64,000 nt of DNA. Origin: Prochilodus magdalenae (Eukaryota > Chordata > Actinopteri > Characiformes > Prochilodontidae). How positions within the stretch are numbered: the first letter of the stretch is position 1; each line of letters begins with the position of its first letter. The notes under the pieces were generated by a model. That model ran no database searches. It saw only the letters and a list, made by a program, of their open reading frames with translations, and was not told where the DNA came from. Made by a program: the position numbers and the translations under genes. The stretch spans positions 248,001 to 312,000 of the forward strand of contig JAMWET010003443.1 of assembly GCA_024036415.1 (NCBI GenBank), in the 5' to 3' direction. Shown here one piece after another: positions 1-13,900 of this stretch.

Positions 1-2809
1 AGCATTGGTGAATGGCTGGATTTCCCAAACTGTTGATGCTCAAGTTGCAGCAGTTGCATCCCCTCTGAGTGAGGGGACTCTAAACTGCCTCTTCCAGCAA
101 ACATTTCTTAATCTGAGCAGCTAAATATAACCCTCAGTTCTAACACAGATGTCCTTCAGAGGAGAGTTGTTTTTTGTCTTTGCAGGATAAATTGTGAAAC
201 AGTTACTATAATAACTGCCTAAAAGCCTAAATTAAGGCCTTTTGCACAAAGTTAATCACAATATCCCACTTTAAGTCAGCTGTAGAATTCTGAAACATGA
301 AACGTATGTAATATTTTTTTCTATTTTCATCTGTGTTCTTGTGATTTAATGTAATCTGAAAAATGTAGGCCTTTGAGCTGTTACCGAATACTTCTGATGC
401 AGCTTCAAAGTGAACAGGGATGGACATGTGTGACTCAAATGTTGATTAAAGGCTCAAATAACAAGTAAATGTTGGCTTTATCAGTGTCGGACTGCAAAAC
501 CAGGGCACACTACAAAGACTGCGTTCACAGCAAACTACCAGGTGACATATACCGAGAGAAAACACACTCAGAAATGCAGGCCAGCGTCAGCGTCCGTCCT
601 TAGTCACCGCAGTAACCGAGGTGTTGATTATTAATTAATGATGACTGGCTTTGGTGTAACCTGAATTGCTATATCAGTGTGTCATCCTCTGTTCTCTACT
701 GCTCCAAACTAAAGACTGAACTCCTGACATTCTGGCACACCACAGCATGTTCTCATAGAGCTGTGCATACTTCAGTTACATTTCAGATTTACTTTTATTC
801 ATGAAAAATTTGAAGTCTAATCCTCCCATTTAGTCTCAGAGGGGGGAATTCTGTCATAAGACTTTGTCTTGAGTTAGTTTGCCCCTAGCCTTCCTCATGT
901 GTACCCAAAATAGTTTGAAGTGGCTGAATACTCAGCGCACTGTCCTTAAGGTGTTTAGTAATGTATTACGTAATAAAATACAAACCTTAAGAATAGATGC
1001 AACTACCAATACATTTTCATAGATCTCAGAAAGGTTGATTGAGGTGGGGCATTTTTAATAAAAGCGTTTATAGGCATTACTTTGATATAAATGTGGACTG
1101 AATGTGCTGCTCCTTCACTCAGAGCAGAGGAGGTGCCTAGAGGAAGCGGTGCAGTTTTGGTGATTTTCTTCTGTGGGAAGTCGAGCTGCTAGTTTAAAAC
1201 CAAATTAGATTAATATCAAAACCACATTTTCAGAAAGTGCAATTTGCAACATACAAGAATGATGAAACATTATTTTAAGTGGGTAAATAACACATTAATA
1301 CTAATTAACACTAATAACAAGTTTGAAAAAAGTAGATGTTCTGGTTTTAATGGTCACATAAAAAAACAAAAATATCCAGGACCACAGAAAATAATCGCTA
1401 TTTAAATTACAGTTTCAATATTAATCAGAAAAATCTCTATCAGATGTTTCCCATACCGTTCAGCCCGAATGAGAAGCAAGCTTTGTGAAAAAAGCCGTAG
1501 ATTTGTCTCCACTCGCGGTTTTTTAAATAACTTGCTGGATTAAATCTAGCAACAGAGTCACCGCGTTGGCAACACCGCTCAGCACTGTCTGTGGGAGTTA
1601 ACGATATTGCTGATATGGCTGGTGTCAGAAGTGTGATTCATTTGGTCTTTCGATACATATCTGGACAGGGGTCAGTCGTGGCAGCTGTTCTTCCACCTAC
1701 AACAATACAGCTGTTCGAAGGGTCAAGATTAGTCGCAGTGTAAAAAGAAAAAGTGACTCTCAGATTTGAGCATGTTATCAACACCTTTACAAACACAACT
1801 GTGAAGTTATGACTGGGCTCGTTTGGCCAGAATGATTTACACATAAACTCCTTAATTAGTAAATACACTCACTAAGGATCGCTTGTGGTTGATGAAGAAG
1901 CTCACAGCACCCGAGCAAGCGATATATCGTGCAGCCCTGCTAGGCTGAGTGAGAGGGCTGTAGGGAGTAACATGGTGGTTTGTTGAGACGTCTGTGTGTG
2001 TGTGATTTACGGCCGTCTACTCCGTGCCCACCTCCTCGGCTCTGATCCCAGAACACCCTTTAAAATTTAACGATGGAGACACGGGCACATGCACACTCTC
2101 TTTGACACGCGCACACACTCGGAGGCACACTAGCCGTAACTAAACCCGACATCCGCCCGTACACATGGTCATACATACAGACACGCTACGCTGAATGTAC
2201 ACTCTCAGATAACCTCGTACGTATACAGCCGCTCTTTCACTCGCAGCCATTTACACTGGTACACTTGGTTCTTTCTGCGCACATGTGAATCACACTGAGT
2301 ACGCTCTCGCATTAATGTCCAACAGGCCTGTCACTCCACTGTCAAATGGCCAGCGTCTGATGACCTGTCAGATGGGTTCCTGTGAGGTCATAAATCGGTG
2401 GCCTCTGAACCTCTCTATAGGGAACGGACAGTCAATTGTAATAAGCTGTTATAAGCTCTTCGCGCTAATGAAGAGATAATACCACAGGTCAACACAGGTC
2501 AGAGATAGGTGAACCACTTCTGGACTGGGTACTGCTGCATATAGACAAATGCTAAAATATTTTATAGATGTTTTTTTTTTTTTTTATCCGTTTAATGAGT
2601 TGTATTGGGGGGTTGGATTTTTGGTTGTTTGTCATTTTTACTTAAACTTTGGAAAGTGGACATACCATGAAATTAGGACAAGCTTTGAAAATGTAGTTTA
2701 AGTGCAGCGTTTACTGTAGTATGTAATATATATGTAGTGTAATATTAGCTGTGTTAAATATTACATGATTACATGTACAAATTTGTGTCCAATAATTTTT
2801 GTGCCCTAT

Positions 2810-2854
<45 letters not shown>
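2810..2854. repeat. (AT)n-(GT)n microsatellite
   Basis: An AT run passes directly into a GT run. Compound dinucleotide repeat. Confidence 0.95.
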
Positions 2855-2855
<1 letters not shown>

Positions 2856-4835
2856 GCAAATAGATTAAATAAATGATATATGTGTTGGTTGAATATTATA
2901 GGCACCTTTCATTGCAGTGATTTAATAAAAGGGCCTGGTTTTTAAATAGTGTCCTATGTACAGTTATAACTGATACATTGTATTGGAATGTATAATTTAT
3001 GTTTACAAGTTATTCAGCAGATGCTAGCTCTATTCAATATTTTAAATGTTTTAGTGAACAAGAAGTAAACAAAATTAAAAATAACTATTATAATTCTGAT
3101 TATTTATTAACATTATTAATTTTGGGAAGTTATTTGTTATTTGATATTAATTTTTAAGGGAGTTAAGGGAAATTTGCTACTGGTATGCAGCGTTTCCCAG
3201 TCTTACTAACAGTAGTACATAGAGTAGTTTATGTAGAATTTCCTGGTGGCTACTGTTGACGTACTGCAGATAGATCTTTTACCCTAACAAACGCGGTTAC
3301 AGAGCTAGATAATGTAAGAGCACATGTACCTTTAATATGTGACTTGGCTCTGAAGACTGATTCTGGGCTTGTTTGGGAGAGGGGAGTAATATATGAACTG
3401 TGTATTGACTGGCCAATTCCATACATAGTCTAGCACTGCCAGGCTCCACCTAACATGGCCAGGAAACATCTACTACTGCAGGAAGAGGAAATGGTTCTAG
3501 TTTGAAGATGGCTTATGACTAGGCTTAATCCATGGATGGGAAACTGGCTGTAGAACTATCCGTTCTTAGAGACCTCACTTTCTTTTGTTCATTTTCTGTT
3601 GCGTAATTGTCTCTGCTCTTGGTCACCTTGTGGTCAAGGCAATGTTCTTTTTCTGGGGTCATAATTCTAACTCTGGAGCCTCCTGCCTTCAATTCTCATT
3701 ATACCTGTGACCATCACAGTCATCGATCACTTGACCACCCTGCAATGTTTGCCCTTGGACTGATTGGAACGATTATGCAGCGTTACAGATGCCCTTTCTT
3801 TCTTGTTACTTGGTCCACTGAAGGGTCTGCAGATGGAGTAGAATGCTCCAGTTGGCTAGGCCATGGGATCAGGTCGATGAGGAGGAAAGGAGCTGTGTGT
3901 GTATACGTTTTATGAGACAGCAGCTGGCTGTTAGATAATGCACATTAATACTGCTGTCGGACCTATTGTCTCCGACTCCAGGTCTCTCTCTGACTCTCTC
4001 TGCAGGTGTGTGAAATTGCCGCCCATTGAAATTCTTAATTAACTCAGTTGGCTCAGGGGTGCAGTCACTTGGTGGACTTTAGCTAGGCTCAAAATCATTA
4101 TGGCTTGCCACCGGCAATGAGAGAGACTAGGTTTGATCAGCAGTACACTCGGCTTCAGACTGCCTATAACTCTGTTTGCCCTGAAGTTTACCTCAGCGAG
4201 GGATATAATCAGAGACCACCGCCTCAAACTTGGCTTGCTTGCCAGTCAAAGCTCCAAGTGTGTCATTTGAGTTGACATTACAGCCTGAGCACAGGCTTCT
4301 TTGTGCTAGTAGTGGTTTCATTTGTTTTCAGATTGATATCTTACTATACCTCAGCAGTAGATATCGTCAGTGTGTATCAAACCCTGTGAGGTATCCCACT
4401 GTAATAGTCTGAATACTATAACTGTGCCTTCATTACATATTATACAATATGGCTTATTAACCACTGATCAGACTGCTTGATTGACAGGTCTCTGCTTACC
4501 ACTCCTAGCCTGTTTCACCATTATCCAGCGTTTGTCATGTAAACTTTGATGAACTGACGTGCAGGGAGACGGACAGACAACAAACAGAAATGTCACATAT
4601 TTACGTTCTCTGGATGTTGAGACTTAGTCAGCAAAGTGTTATTTGACCAGTGGAGTTTGAATCTTTGTATGAGACGGTACTTGAAGTATACCAGATTTTG
4701 GTATCTGTATGAAATTCCTTTAAAATAGCGTTAACATGTAATGTAAATGTATTTACACTCACAAAGATGCTGATAACAGCTTTCCTGTATTATAGCCTTT
4801 TAAAGGTAGTCTCTAATGCATAGGTACAGTTTAAA

Positions 4836-5065
4836 CTGTGGGCTGGAGGTTAGGGGACCAGACTGGAGGGTTGCCGGTTCAATTCCCTGACCTGACAGTA
4901 ACGACTGAGGTGCCCTTGAGCAAGGCACCTGACCCCCAACTGCTCCCTGGGCGCCGTGGATAGGGCTGCCCACCACTCCGGGTGAGTGTGCTCACTGCCC
5001 CTAGTGAGTGTGTTTGTGGGTGTTTCACTTCACGGATGGGTTAAATACGGAGACTAAATTTCTTT
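4836..5065 (+). repeat. tRNA-derived SINE, first family
   Basis: A Pol III B-box-like GGTTCAATTCC lies at 4876-4886. It is followed by a body with GCCCTTGAGCAAGGCACCTG and CTCCGGGTGAGTGTGCTCAC and an end reading GGGTTAAATACGGAGACTAA. This is the layout of a widespread fish tRNA-SINE. Borders are approximate. Confidence 0.75.
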
Positions 5066-6403
5066 AAATTAAGATTAAAATCTTAATCTTAAATCTGAAC
5101 AGTAGTTTAACATGTTAAGTAGTTTTATAGTGTAGTTTCACAACAGTTTATTTGTTTGAAATCCATTTTGTTGCTGTACCACAGGTTTACTGATCGGGCA
5201 CAGGTCCTGGGATTGGAGTTTTCTAACCTTATGGATGCTGAAATAGTTTTAGGTCACAGATCAAAAATGTAATTAAATCATTAAATATTTTATTCAGTCC
5301 TTTATTAACAAAGTTCATTTCAATCTTGAAAATGAAAATTTGAAATGTGCACTTAAGATCATGGACTTTTGTTTGGTTTTAAAATGTAACTCATGGTTGT
5401 TGTTTGGTTGTACGTGTTTGGATCCGTGTCTATTTATCCCTTCTATGCTCAGTACTAGGCTCTGGGTAAAAATTCAGGCGTTAAAGGAGAGAAAATGGAG
5501 ACATGTTTCCAGTTCCCTCAGAGTAAATTACATCTGCTTTAGATGCACTCATTAAACTCGCTGCTTTATGTCAGTACTTCATCTTTGCAGGCACTCTCTT
5601 TTCCCGAGCTTCAGCAGTTTCATCAATAGAATTATTACAGAATGTCTCTCATGGCAGAACACCAGATGGACACAGAGTGACCACAGCAGTGTCCTTTCCT
5701 GAGCTGATGTGAGCTTGCATGTGCATAACGTCCTTTATTTGGCTGGACAGATGAGTGGCGTTTACAGCGTCGGCTGTTCCTCACCCACTAATGACCTCCT
5801 ACTATGAACTACCCCTGATTAAACAACTCCCTGTGGGACAGCACTTTTAGCAGGGGCAGAATTTATGGTGACTTTTAATTTTTTGTTTGATTGGGAGGCT
5901 GGAAAGTTTTCCAGGAAAATGGAAAAGCACCAGTACTTACACATACCTTAAATAAAAGTTCTCAGGGTTGTAGCTGACAGTGCTCAGATGTATCCCGTAG
6001 CAGTCCTGCTGTCTCAAACAGTGTAGATTTTTAATTATAACCACATGAAAAGATCAGAATTCTTACTTAACTGCAGCGTGTGCTTGATAAACTATAAAAC
6101 TAATGAAGTAAATAAAGTGATGTTTGTCCTGGTCTTGGTCTAATTACAGCACAGTGTAAGAGTCGTTGCAGGTTTTAGAGACATGTACACATAATTCCAG
6201 TACATGCTGTTGACTCTTCAGTTCATGCATGGAGCTAGCAAAAACAGCTTTTGAAATGTTTCTGTGATGTCACTCTAGGTCTGTGTATTAATCTCTAGGT
6301 ACCAGCACTTGCCCCCTGTTCGGGCAGTGTCTGAGCTCATGGTGAGTTCTAGACTCTAAACTTCCTGCACTAGCTGGAATATTATCCAACAGAACACTAA
6401 GCA

Positions 6404-6457
6404 CGGTTGTAAGTCGCTCTGGATAAGAGCGTCTGCTAAATACCGTAAATGTAAATG
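6404..6457 (+). repeat. SINE 3' tail fragment
   Basis: Contains AAGTCGCTCTGGATAAGAGC and GCTAAATACCGTAAATGTAA, the same 3' core as the SINEs at 53791 and 59051, without the tRNA-like head. It is probably a 5'-truncated insertion. Confidence 0.75.
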
Positions 6458-6479
6458 TCAGAAATCGTACGTCAGATAC

Positions 6480-6501
6480 ATATATATATATATATATATA
6501 T
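6480..6501. repeat. (TA)n microsatellite
   Basis: About eleven TA units a short way downstream of the SINE tail fragment. Confidence 0.9.
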
Positions 6502-7055
6502 TAGTATTAAACACATATAATATAAATATACATATAATTATTAGAGATAATGACTGTACGTGAGTGTGTGCCCAGGCTTAGATTAGTTATGAGATCTAGT
6601 TGTGTGAATGAGATTGCCCTTTCCTGTGTGTAGTGTTGCCCTTCAGACTGCCTTTGGTCCGTAAGGCAGTAAATTACCCATAAAGCATTGGTTTGGTGGA
6701 CACAGTTTGGAAAGGCTGTACATTTCCTTTATTACTCCAGTCCAGATACAGAGACTGTAGTTATCACCCAGCAAAGGAGGTGGAAAGAATCGAGAGGCAA
6801 GGGCAATGACAAAACACAACTGTAACGGTTGTTAGGAAGCAAAACAGAGTCAGGCGCTAATGGCACTAATCAGTCCATATTTAATGAATATGACAGCATT
6901 AATAATGAACCTCTGGGAAAATGGTTATTTAGACACGGCTAATGTACACTCATATATACCGACATACCAGAAGTCATGGGGAAGCAGTATGCAAATTAAT
7001 TATAAAGTGGCGGTACCTCAGGAGACAGTTTAGGAATGCCCACACCTGTATACAT

Positions 7056-7666
7056 TGTGAGTGAGGTTAAACACTGGGCCAGCGTGCTCGTGGCAAGGTG
7101 ATGTAAATGATGTGTTTAGGCGGACCAGGGGACCCAACCTATGCAATACTCACCCCACACAGGTATAGGTGCCATGCACAAACCCTTTTATCAGCCTACC
7201 ATGACTTATTGGACCACATCACATGTTTCTTTTAGGGTCCAGTATGCAAACTCACAAACCCAGCTGAGGCACTGTGTCTGGTGTTAACAGAGGCCCTCTG
7301 GTTGGTCACATGGATCCTAAAGAATGCTGCATTTGCCTGTGGGATATGCATGTGGATCCTATTGCCTTGAATGTGGATGTGATTGTTGCCGGAGTCGCTT
7401 GTATGTTCGCCCAGACAATTCTAGTCATGATCGTTAACAACCCCTGTTTGCCCACTGCGCTGTCCAATGTGGCTGGCAATGCTCTTTATGATGTAATGCT
7501 GGTACACACGTGACACTGCTGATCGAGGAATGTAATAAGACCACCCAATTTAAGAAATTCAATGTGCCATCCATCTGGCACCCACAATGATACATTTTGT
7601 TCGAACTCCGGTAATTCACATTGCCTTGCCATGAGGCTGCTGTCCAGTGTTCAACCTCACTCACAA
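7056..7666. mobile_element. Inverted-repeat DNA element in a tmem255b intron
   Basis: The left end (7056-7112) and the reverse complement of the right end (7612-7666) share TTGTGAGTGAGGTT, then AACACTGG and a CATGGCAAGG/CGTGGCAAGG block, with scattered mismatches over about 55 bp. The superfamily is not clear. It ends about 230 bp before the exon at 7894. Confidence 0.55.
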
Positions 7667-7893
7667 GATAACACCTCACAGCTTATACAGATGTAAACAT
7701 TCCCAAGCTGTCCCTTGGGGTAACATTATTTCATAATCAATTTACAAACTGCTTCCTCTTGACTTTTAATAGCTGTGGAAACAACCAATGGGCTGCCAAA
7801 CTGAAAACCAAACCCAGCGTTAATGTTCTATTATTTAGCTTCTAATTTGCCCACCCCTTTTTAACCTCTCCATCATTCTCTTTCTGTCTTTAG

Positions 7894-7983
7894 TTGGTGG
7901 CCTCCATCATTTTCATCAGCCTGGGCGTGATCTCCTGTTTCTTCTGCGCCATTGTGGATGGCATCATCGCGGCTGAGTTTATT
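7894..7983 (+). CDS. tmem255b: tmem255b exon: third membrane segment
   Basis: Thirty codons, phase 0 at both ends, preceded by a pyrimidine tract and TAG and followed by GTAAGT. It encodes one hydrophobic segment with the family sequence [20 protein letters not shown]. It is the first exon of this gene that can be recognised in the window. Confidence 0.9.
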
Positions 7984-10900
7984 GTAAGTAGCACATTAGA
8001 TCATCTAAAATCTGAAAGACGGTAAGAAGTTAAAGCCCTCCCACCAATACATACCTGTATTTCTGTACTAAATCACATTTCCCTCCTAGCCCCTATCTCT
8101 GTCTCGCACGCATGTAGCTACTTTCCACGCTCACATGTCCTGTGCTGTGTGGCTGCCCCAGTAATGAAATTTTGTGGATATAATCAAGCAGAAGCCTTGT
8201 CTCGTCTGACCGGATGACTGTTAGTGTCAGTGCCTCATTCATCAGAGTGCCTCTGCACTCTGGCCAGAGCAGACACATCCATCTCTCCTGCAACCCAGTC
8301 ACTGTTACCAGTGCCAGCCAAAGAGCCAGTGGTGGCCTCAGTGCTTTACCATATCTCCTCCTGCTTTCTTTTAACCCTTCGAACACTGACCTCCCCAGCG
8401 TTTAGGCACTATAACCCTGGCCTCCCCAGCAATTTTCCACCTTTTTTTAAAATGCAATAGTTTGGGTTCAAAATGCATTCAAAATTGTATTCGGCCCCGC
8501 AGTTTCATTTTAGGCCTATTGACCTAATGCCAGGACTGAACGCTTCAATACAGTTGTCATTACAGAGGCAATGCACAGAAACACTCCGCACGATTTACAC
8601 CAGTGCACCGTTTTAGCGCGCTTTGGCAGGTCCTTGTCCTCCGCTTCTGGATTTGCTCTCTTGTCTTGCTTGTACTTTTCGGCACAAACACGCATCTGTT
8701 GTTCCGAGATGCATCTTCCGATCGCTCAGGCAAGTGCAGTGGGATGTTGGGTTCATTCTGCAGCCAGGCTTCATCTCCTCCTGGTTTGTGACGTGACATG
8801 GGCACCAGCGCTTGGCGGTGTGTCCCTATCAAGTCATGACAAAGCTTGTTAACAAACATCCTAAAGGATGAACCCGCTTGCCAGGTTGGTTGTGTGGCTT
8901 GTAACAGTTCTGTATGATGTAAGCATTATACACACACCACACAATTCCAGCATCATGAGTTCCATGCACAGTGTGACCAATATTATAGCAATGGCTGGTA
9001 TTGCGGCCCATCGGGTATTGACGGTAGATAGGTGGGCAGCTATAGAGGCCTTTTGGGTATATATGCCACTCGGGTATATATGCCTCGAAGGGTTAAGACT
9101 ATTCCATCAGTTTTCTGTTTTTGGTCATTACGTTAAGCAGGGGTTTAGGTTAGTAGACTCAGTTTTGATCCATCATCATGTGAATGTGTTTATTCAAAAA
9201 CAGGGTGTTAAGCAGGTCAAAAATTAACTGTGTGGTTTTGTTTTAAATGGCATTATAGGCCACGTCCTGATTGTTTGGAGAGAGTATTACACATATGACA
9301 AATGCCAAAGCTGTATTATGATTAACCCCACTGGAGAAAAACAAATGTGTGTTCCACCGTACACTGTAGATGTCATTCTTGTCAAAACTCGATTTATTCA
9401 AACTCTTCAAACCAGTGAAACATTTCTGCAGAACTGAACTGAACTGACCATTCACCATTGTTTAGTAAATACTGGTGTTATTATACACAAAACCCACAAT
9501 TTAATTTGATTTGATTCACAAAAAATATGGCTATAATCATAGTGTTGCACAACTTCCTAATGACACTGAAGCTAGGAGACTGTCGTTGCATTAAATGGCA
9601 TAACTGACGGAATGTCCATTCTTCACGATGTACATTGTCACAATTTTGCATTGCGATATCACAATGAATTCTTGCATCCCTATAAAATACACATAGGTTT
9701 TGAGCCTAAGCTGTAGAAGTAACTTTATTTCCCACTGTAAATCAGAACATGATTGGTTGACTTCACTGTCAGTTCCTAAGTTTGTCTGATCAGAAGGCCC
9801 AAATGACAGCAGAGCTCACCTGGCTATGTCCATACAGATACCAGAGAGGAAAACATCCTGCCTGCGTAATCGAGTAACCTTTTTACCAATAAAGTAAGAT
9901 TATTACTGTAATGCTTGTGGAGTTTAAATTCAGCCAGAAGAATGACTGAAATAAATAAGGTTAGATTCCCCGCTGATTATATCTCACTCAAACAAGCGTA
10001 GAAATAGTGTCTGAGGCAGATTCGGTCGATAGCACATTTGTATTAGTAAGTAGACGGGAAAATTAATATTTGATTTTGCTGAAAAGTTTACTGTGTGTAT
10101 TCTCTTACTTTGCACAGAGACCAAACGTCCTTGACATCTGTTTCCATTAAACTAGAACAAATAGCAAAAAGCCAGGACCACTGACGGGATACAAACAGGA
10201 TGTAAATGTAATAGTATGAGAGAATAATTACTCTAGACCTCTAAGGATAACACTTCCTGTCATGACTTCTATCCCATTCCACTTTACTCTGTCTAACCCC
10301 GCTCTCACTGACATCATTCACACTGACGTTGTTTGACATAGCAAGGATGAAGTTGTTACAGATGCATTAATCACTGAACACCACATTGGAAGACAGCAGC
10401 ACCGGATAGCCTTGTGGGCAAATCAAACGAACGGCATTATGCAGTATGATGTACAGTGCAGTCAGGCCCACATGCTGTATTAGAATACCTTGCTCTCTAT
10501 AGCAGCGGCCTGAGGACAGTTCTGTCTTACAGCTTCTTACTGACGGGCTGCTGATGTCTATCCCTCTAGTCACACCCCCTCTGCCCTCTCAGTGCCTTGT
10601 GTGCGTCATACACCCTCTTATCTCAGAAACCTTCCATGACCCATAAAACACTGCTAATGGAATCAAGAGATCAAAGCCGCCAGTGTTTCCCTGAGGTGTA
10701 TGCGTTTATTACAGGGCTGTTTTGGAATGTTCTTGGAATGTCACACTGCGGCTCACAGGTTGTGTTCAGTGTGCTACATGCTTACATAATCTCTTATATT
10801 TCTTAAGGATTTGGGACAAGCCAAAAGTAGACTTTGCAGTTCTCAGGTACTCACCCAGTCAGATGGAGCACAGTTTGCTCATTCATCAGACTTCACGCCA

Positions 10901-13900
10901 AATCATACAAATGAACAGTGAACAGAGTCACCTGTGAATGTTTGGCGATTCTAGTTTGTAAATAATGTTGATGTTTTATGACGTTTTATCCCCTTTTTGT
11001 GATGTCACCACTCACAGGCACCTGAGGGTTGTTTTGTGTTATAAAGGGATCCCTGACTGTTAAGCCGTGTGAATTTAAACAGAGTACATATCTAATACTA
11101 TTAAAATGACACACAAACCACATGGGTCACTTTGGAACAGTGGAATGCAATCTTTACAGCAGATGTAACACAATCCAGGTCGTTCAGAAAGTTCTCTTTG
11201 ACTCCTCAGTCCACCAAATATTAGTCCAAAAGTCCTGGGCTAATGCCAGGCGAGCGTGTTCTTTTTGGTCATCAGTGGTTTGCGCCCTGCAGCTCTCCCA
11301 TGGATGCGATTTTTGCTTATTGTGGAGTAGCAACATTGGCCTTAACGGAGGCAAGTGAGGCCTGCAGGTCTGTAGATGTTAGTCTGGGTTCTCTTGTGAG
11401 CTTCTGGATGAGTCATCAATGCACACTCCTGGGTAGGTTCACCACCGTTTCACATTTTCTTTTTTCTTTTTTTTTTGTGGATAACGACTTACTTTTTTTC
11501 GTACAGGGCAGGCGGGACTCAACAGCAGTTTTCCTGCCAGTGACATCATTTGAAAACAGTGTTTTGTGTTTACATGGGTTATTATAATACCCACACAATA
11601 AGGAAAAATCTCATTTACAGTACTATAGCTCTCCAGGATGAACGTTTGTGACCACTGGTTCCTGCTGTGGTGCGTGGAGTATTACAGGTCTTCTCATGGT
11701 GCTTGTTTTCTCTTAGTATTATAGGCAGGAGGTTTTAACAGTGATCTTGCATTCTTTCATTGATTGTTGGCTGAGTGATTTTATATACAACCATAAAACA
11801 TAGTTTACTGTGAAGTAGTGACAAAAACAAAACTCAGGGTGAATAATGGCCTCTCGAAGTTTATTTGGACCAGAGAGATTGAATATGACGTCACATCCAC
11901 TGTGAAAAAAGCAATAACTACAGTGCCCTGGACCCACACAGAGTCTCAGAGGCTTGTAATGCTGCATCTATAAGAAGGTGCTGTAATGGGCCCAGTTCAG
12001 CTAACAGATTATTAATTCACTGATGTGTGTAGGTGTCTGTCATAAATGGTTTTACATGTACTCATTAATATTTAGATATTTCATACAATCAAAAGTGCTT
12101 TTCCACTTCATTCTTTTACAGTCTGTAGCCTACATCTGGATTCAGCACATACTGGAGTGGGCTTTGCTTACTGTGCACTTCAGGACTAGATGTGCTGTAT
12201 TTCAAAAAGCCCATTAAAGTTTAATTGCAGAAATAGGAATCGATACGGCTGTGAAATTGAGTTTACTGTTGTTCAATTTGCTCAGTCCATAAACACTGCA
12301 CTCTTTCTTCACCTCCTTGTTCTGTCCTTTTGTCCCACTGTAGGACAGGAGACCTCTAATGGAGGGGAGGTGTGAGTTCTACACCAGTGGCTCTGGCTAT
12401 GCGTACGACAACTACTACACTGAGGTAAGCACGGACCCCTCACAACAGATCATACACTAATAAACACAGTCCTTATTGCCCGACTACAGGCAAGCTTGGC
12501 ACACCTTCCTGCAACACACAGAGAGCTAAAGCAGATACAGCTGAACCCATGCCATCGTAAGAAAAGCCGCAGCAGTGTGTGGGGAGAACTTGTAGCAGGA
12601 TGCTGCTCTGGTGGTTCACATATTAGAACAAAGTGGGTGAGCTGACAACTAGAGCCCACCTGAAAAGGGCTTAGAGACACAGGAGCCCCAACAGAGAATT
12701 TCAGACAGAGGGTTAATACTAGGGCTGTACCCGACTCAGAATTTTGTCAGTTGAATCAGATTCGCCCGTCCTGGTCGACGATTCGACTATTCGTTCATGT
12801 TTTTTCTCCATGTACGTTATCTAGTAATCAGTAAATCAATTTGCATACATTTCAGATCTGATGTCCTCCTCATTTAGAAAGTCAGCAGAGTCACAGGAAC
12901 ATATTTCTGAAATAAAAGAGGCGGGGCGTGTGATGATTGATCTGAACTAGAGCCTGATTTAATTACAGGATACAGCGTCGGGCAGCAGCGCGGATTTATG
13001 CTAAACATTAGCGCTTATAGCTTATAGTGTTTTTAATTTCACTTCTAACAGCTTCTTCAGTAGGAGGACCCTTCGTCGTTCATCTCTCATAAATAATGAT
13101 CTGCTAAATAAAACCAAATTAGTCCATATTTAAATTATTTATAGATGAAAAGAAGAATGGTAAACCTGAAACCGTTTAATTATTTTCCCGCGCTGAAATA
13201 ATTATCTCTTGTTTATCGGCAGGCGTATTAAGTGACTGTACTTATCCTTAAATAAAGATAATCTTATCTGTAGACGAATAAAAAATATCTGTAATTTAGG
13301 ATCTAAAATGATGGAATTATAATAAAACAAACGTTTCCGCTCCGTATTTCCTTCACCGCAAACAGCCATTACGTCTAAAACGAAAGTCAGCTCCCTCGTT
13401 TAAAGCAGTGCTCGATGTCTGACTAAATGAAGAGCAGGATTCGGTTTAATTTGTTCAGATTCTCATCTTTAAAAGCTCCTCCAGACTTTCTCTGAGACAT
13501 CGTTCCCCCCGTGTTTCTCAGCTTCACAGCTTTAGCTTCCTTCAGCGGTGAACCGCCAGCGCACGGTGTCATGAGGATTTAATTTTTTAGCAAGAATGCG
13601 TCACATATATATTTATTATTCCCCTTAATAATTATTAAAATGTCTTTTTACATTCTTAAAGTTCTTGTGCATTTTTGTAAGCTTTAGTCGTTTAGTTTTA
13701 CGAAAGAAATAAAAAGGTCACTGTTGTCAGTCCACTTGAAGGGTCTCAGTCTCCGACTGACGATTCGATTCGTCGACTTCTAGAGGGCAGCCCTAGTTAA
13801 TACACATGTACAGTACAAGAAAAATATTTTGTACTGAAAAAATGAATTAGCTATGGCTTTGTAGTTTTTCTGTTCAGTTTAATTATGTCTCTTTAATTTA

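Larger units (their letters stand above)
1..7893. other. Upstream sequence, probably intron of tmem255b
   Basis: No coding exon could be supported in this stretch. The first recognisable exon of the TMEM255 gene follows directly, and that gene must have 5' exons encoding its first two membrane segments, so this is most simply a large intron, perhaps with intergenic DNA at the far left. It holds two SINE pieces (4836-5065 and 6404-6457), an AT/TG dinucleotide run (2810-2854), a TA run (6480-6501) and an inverted-repeat element (7056-7666). The remainder is unremarkable AT-rich sequence. Confidence 0.6.

Noticed and set aside
6321..6341. Possible small upstream tmem255b exon at about 6299-6341 (TCTCTAG acceptor, ATG then GTGAGT donor, open 43-nt frame ending in phase 0)
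   Set aside because: The splice sites and phase would fit, but the encoded YQHLPPVRAVSELM does not resemble the family sequence expected just before LVAS, and a 43-nt open frame is easily random.
8093..9227. Cluster of overlapping open frames on both strands (up to 119 aa)
   Set aside because: Most lie inside the TTAA-bounded piggyBac-like element, overlap on opposite strands and show no recognisable domain.
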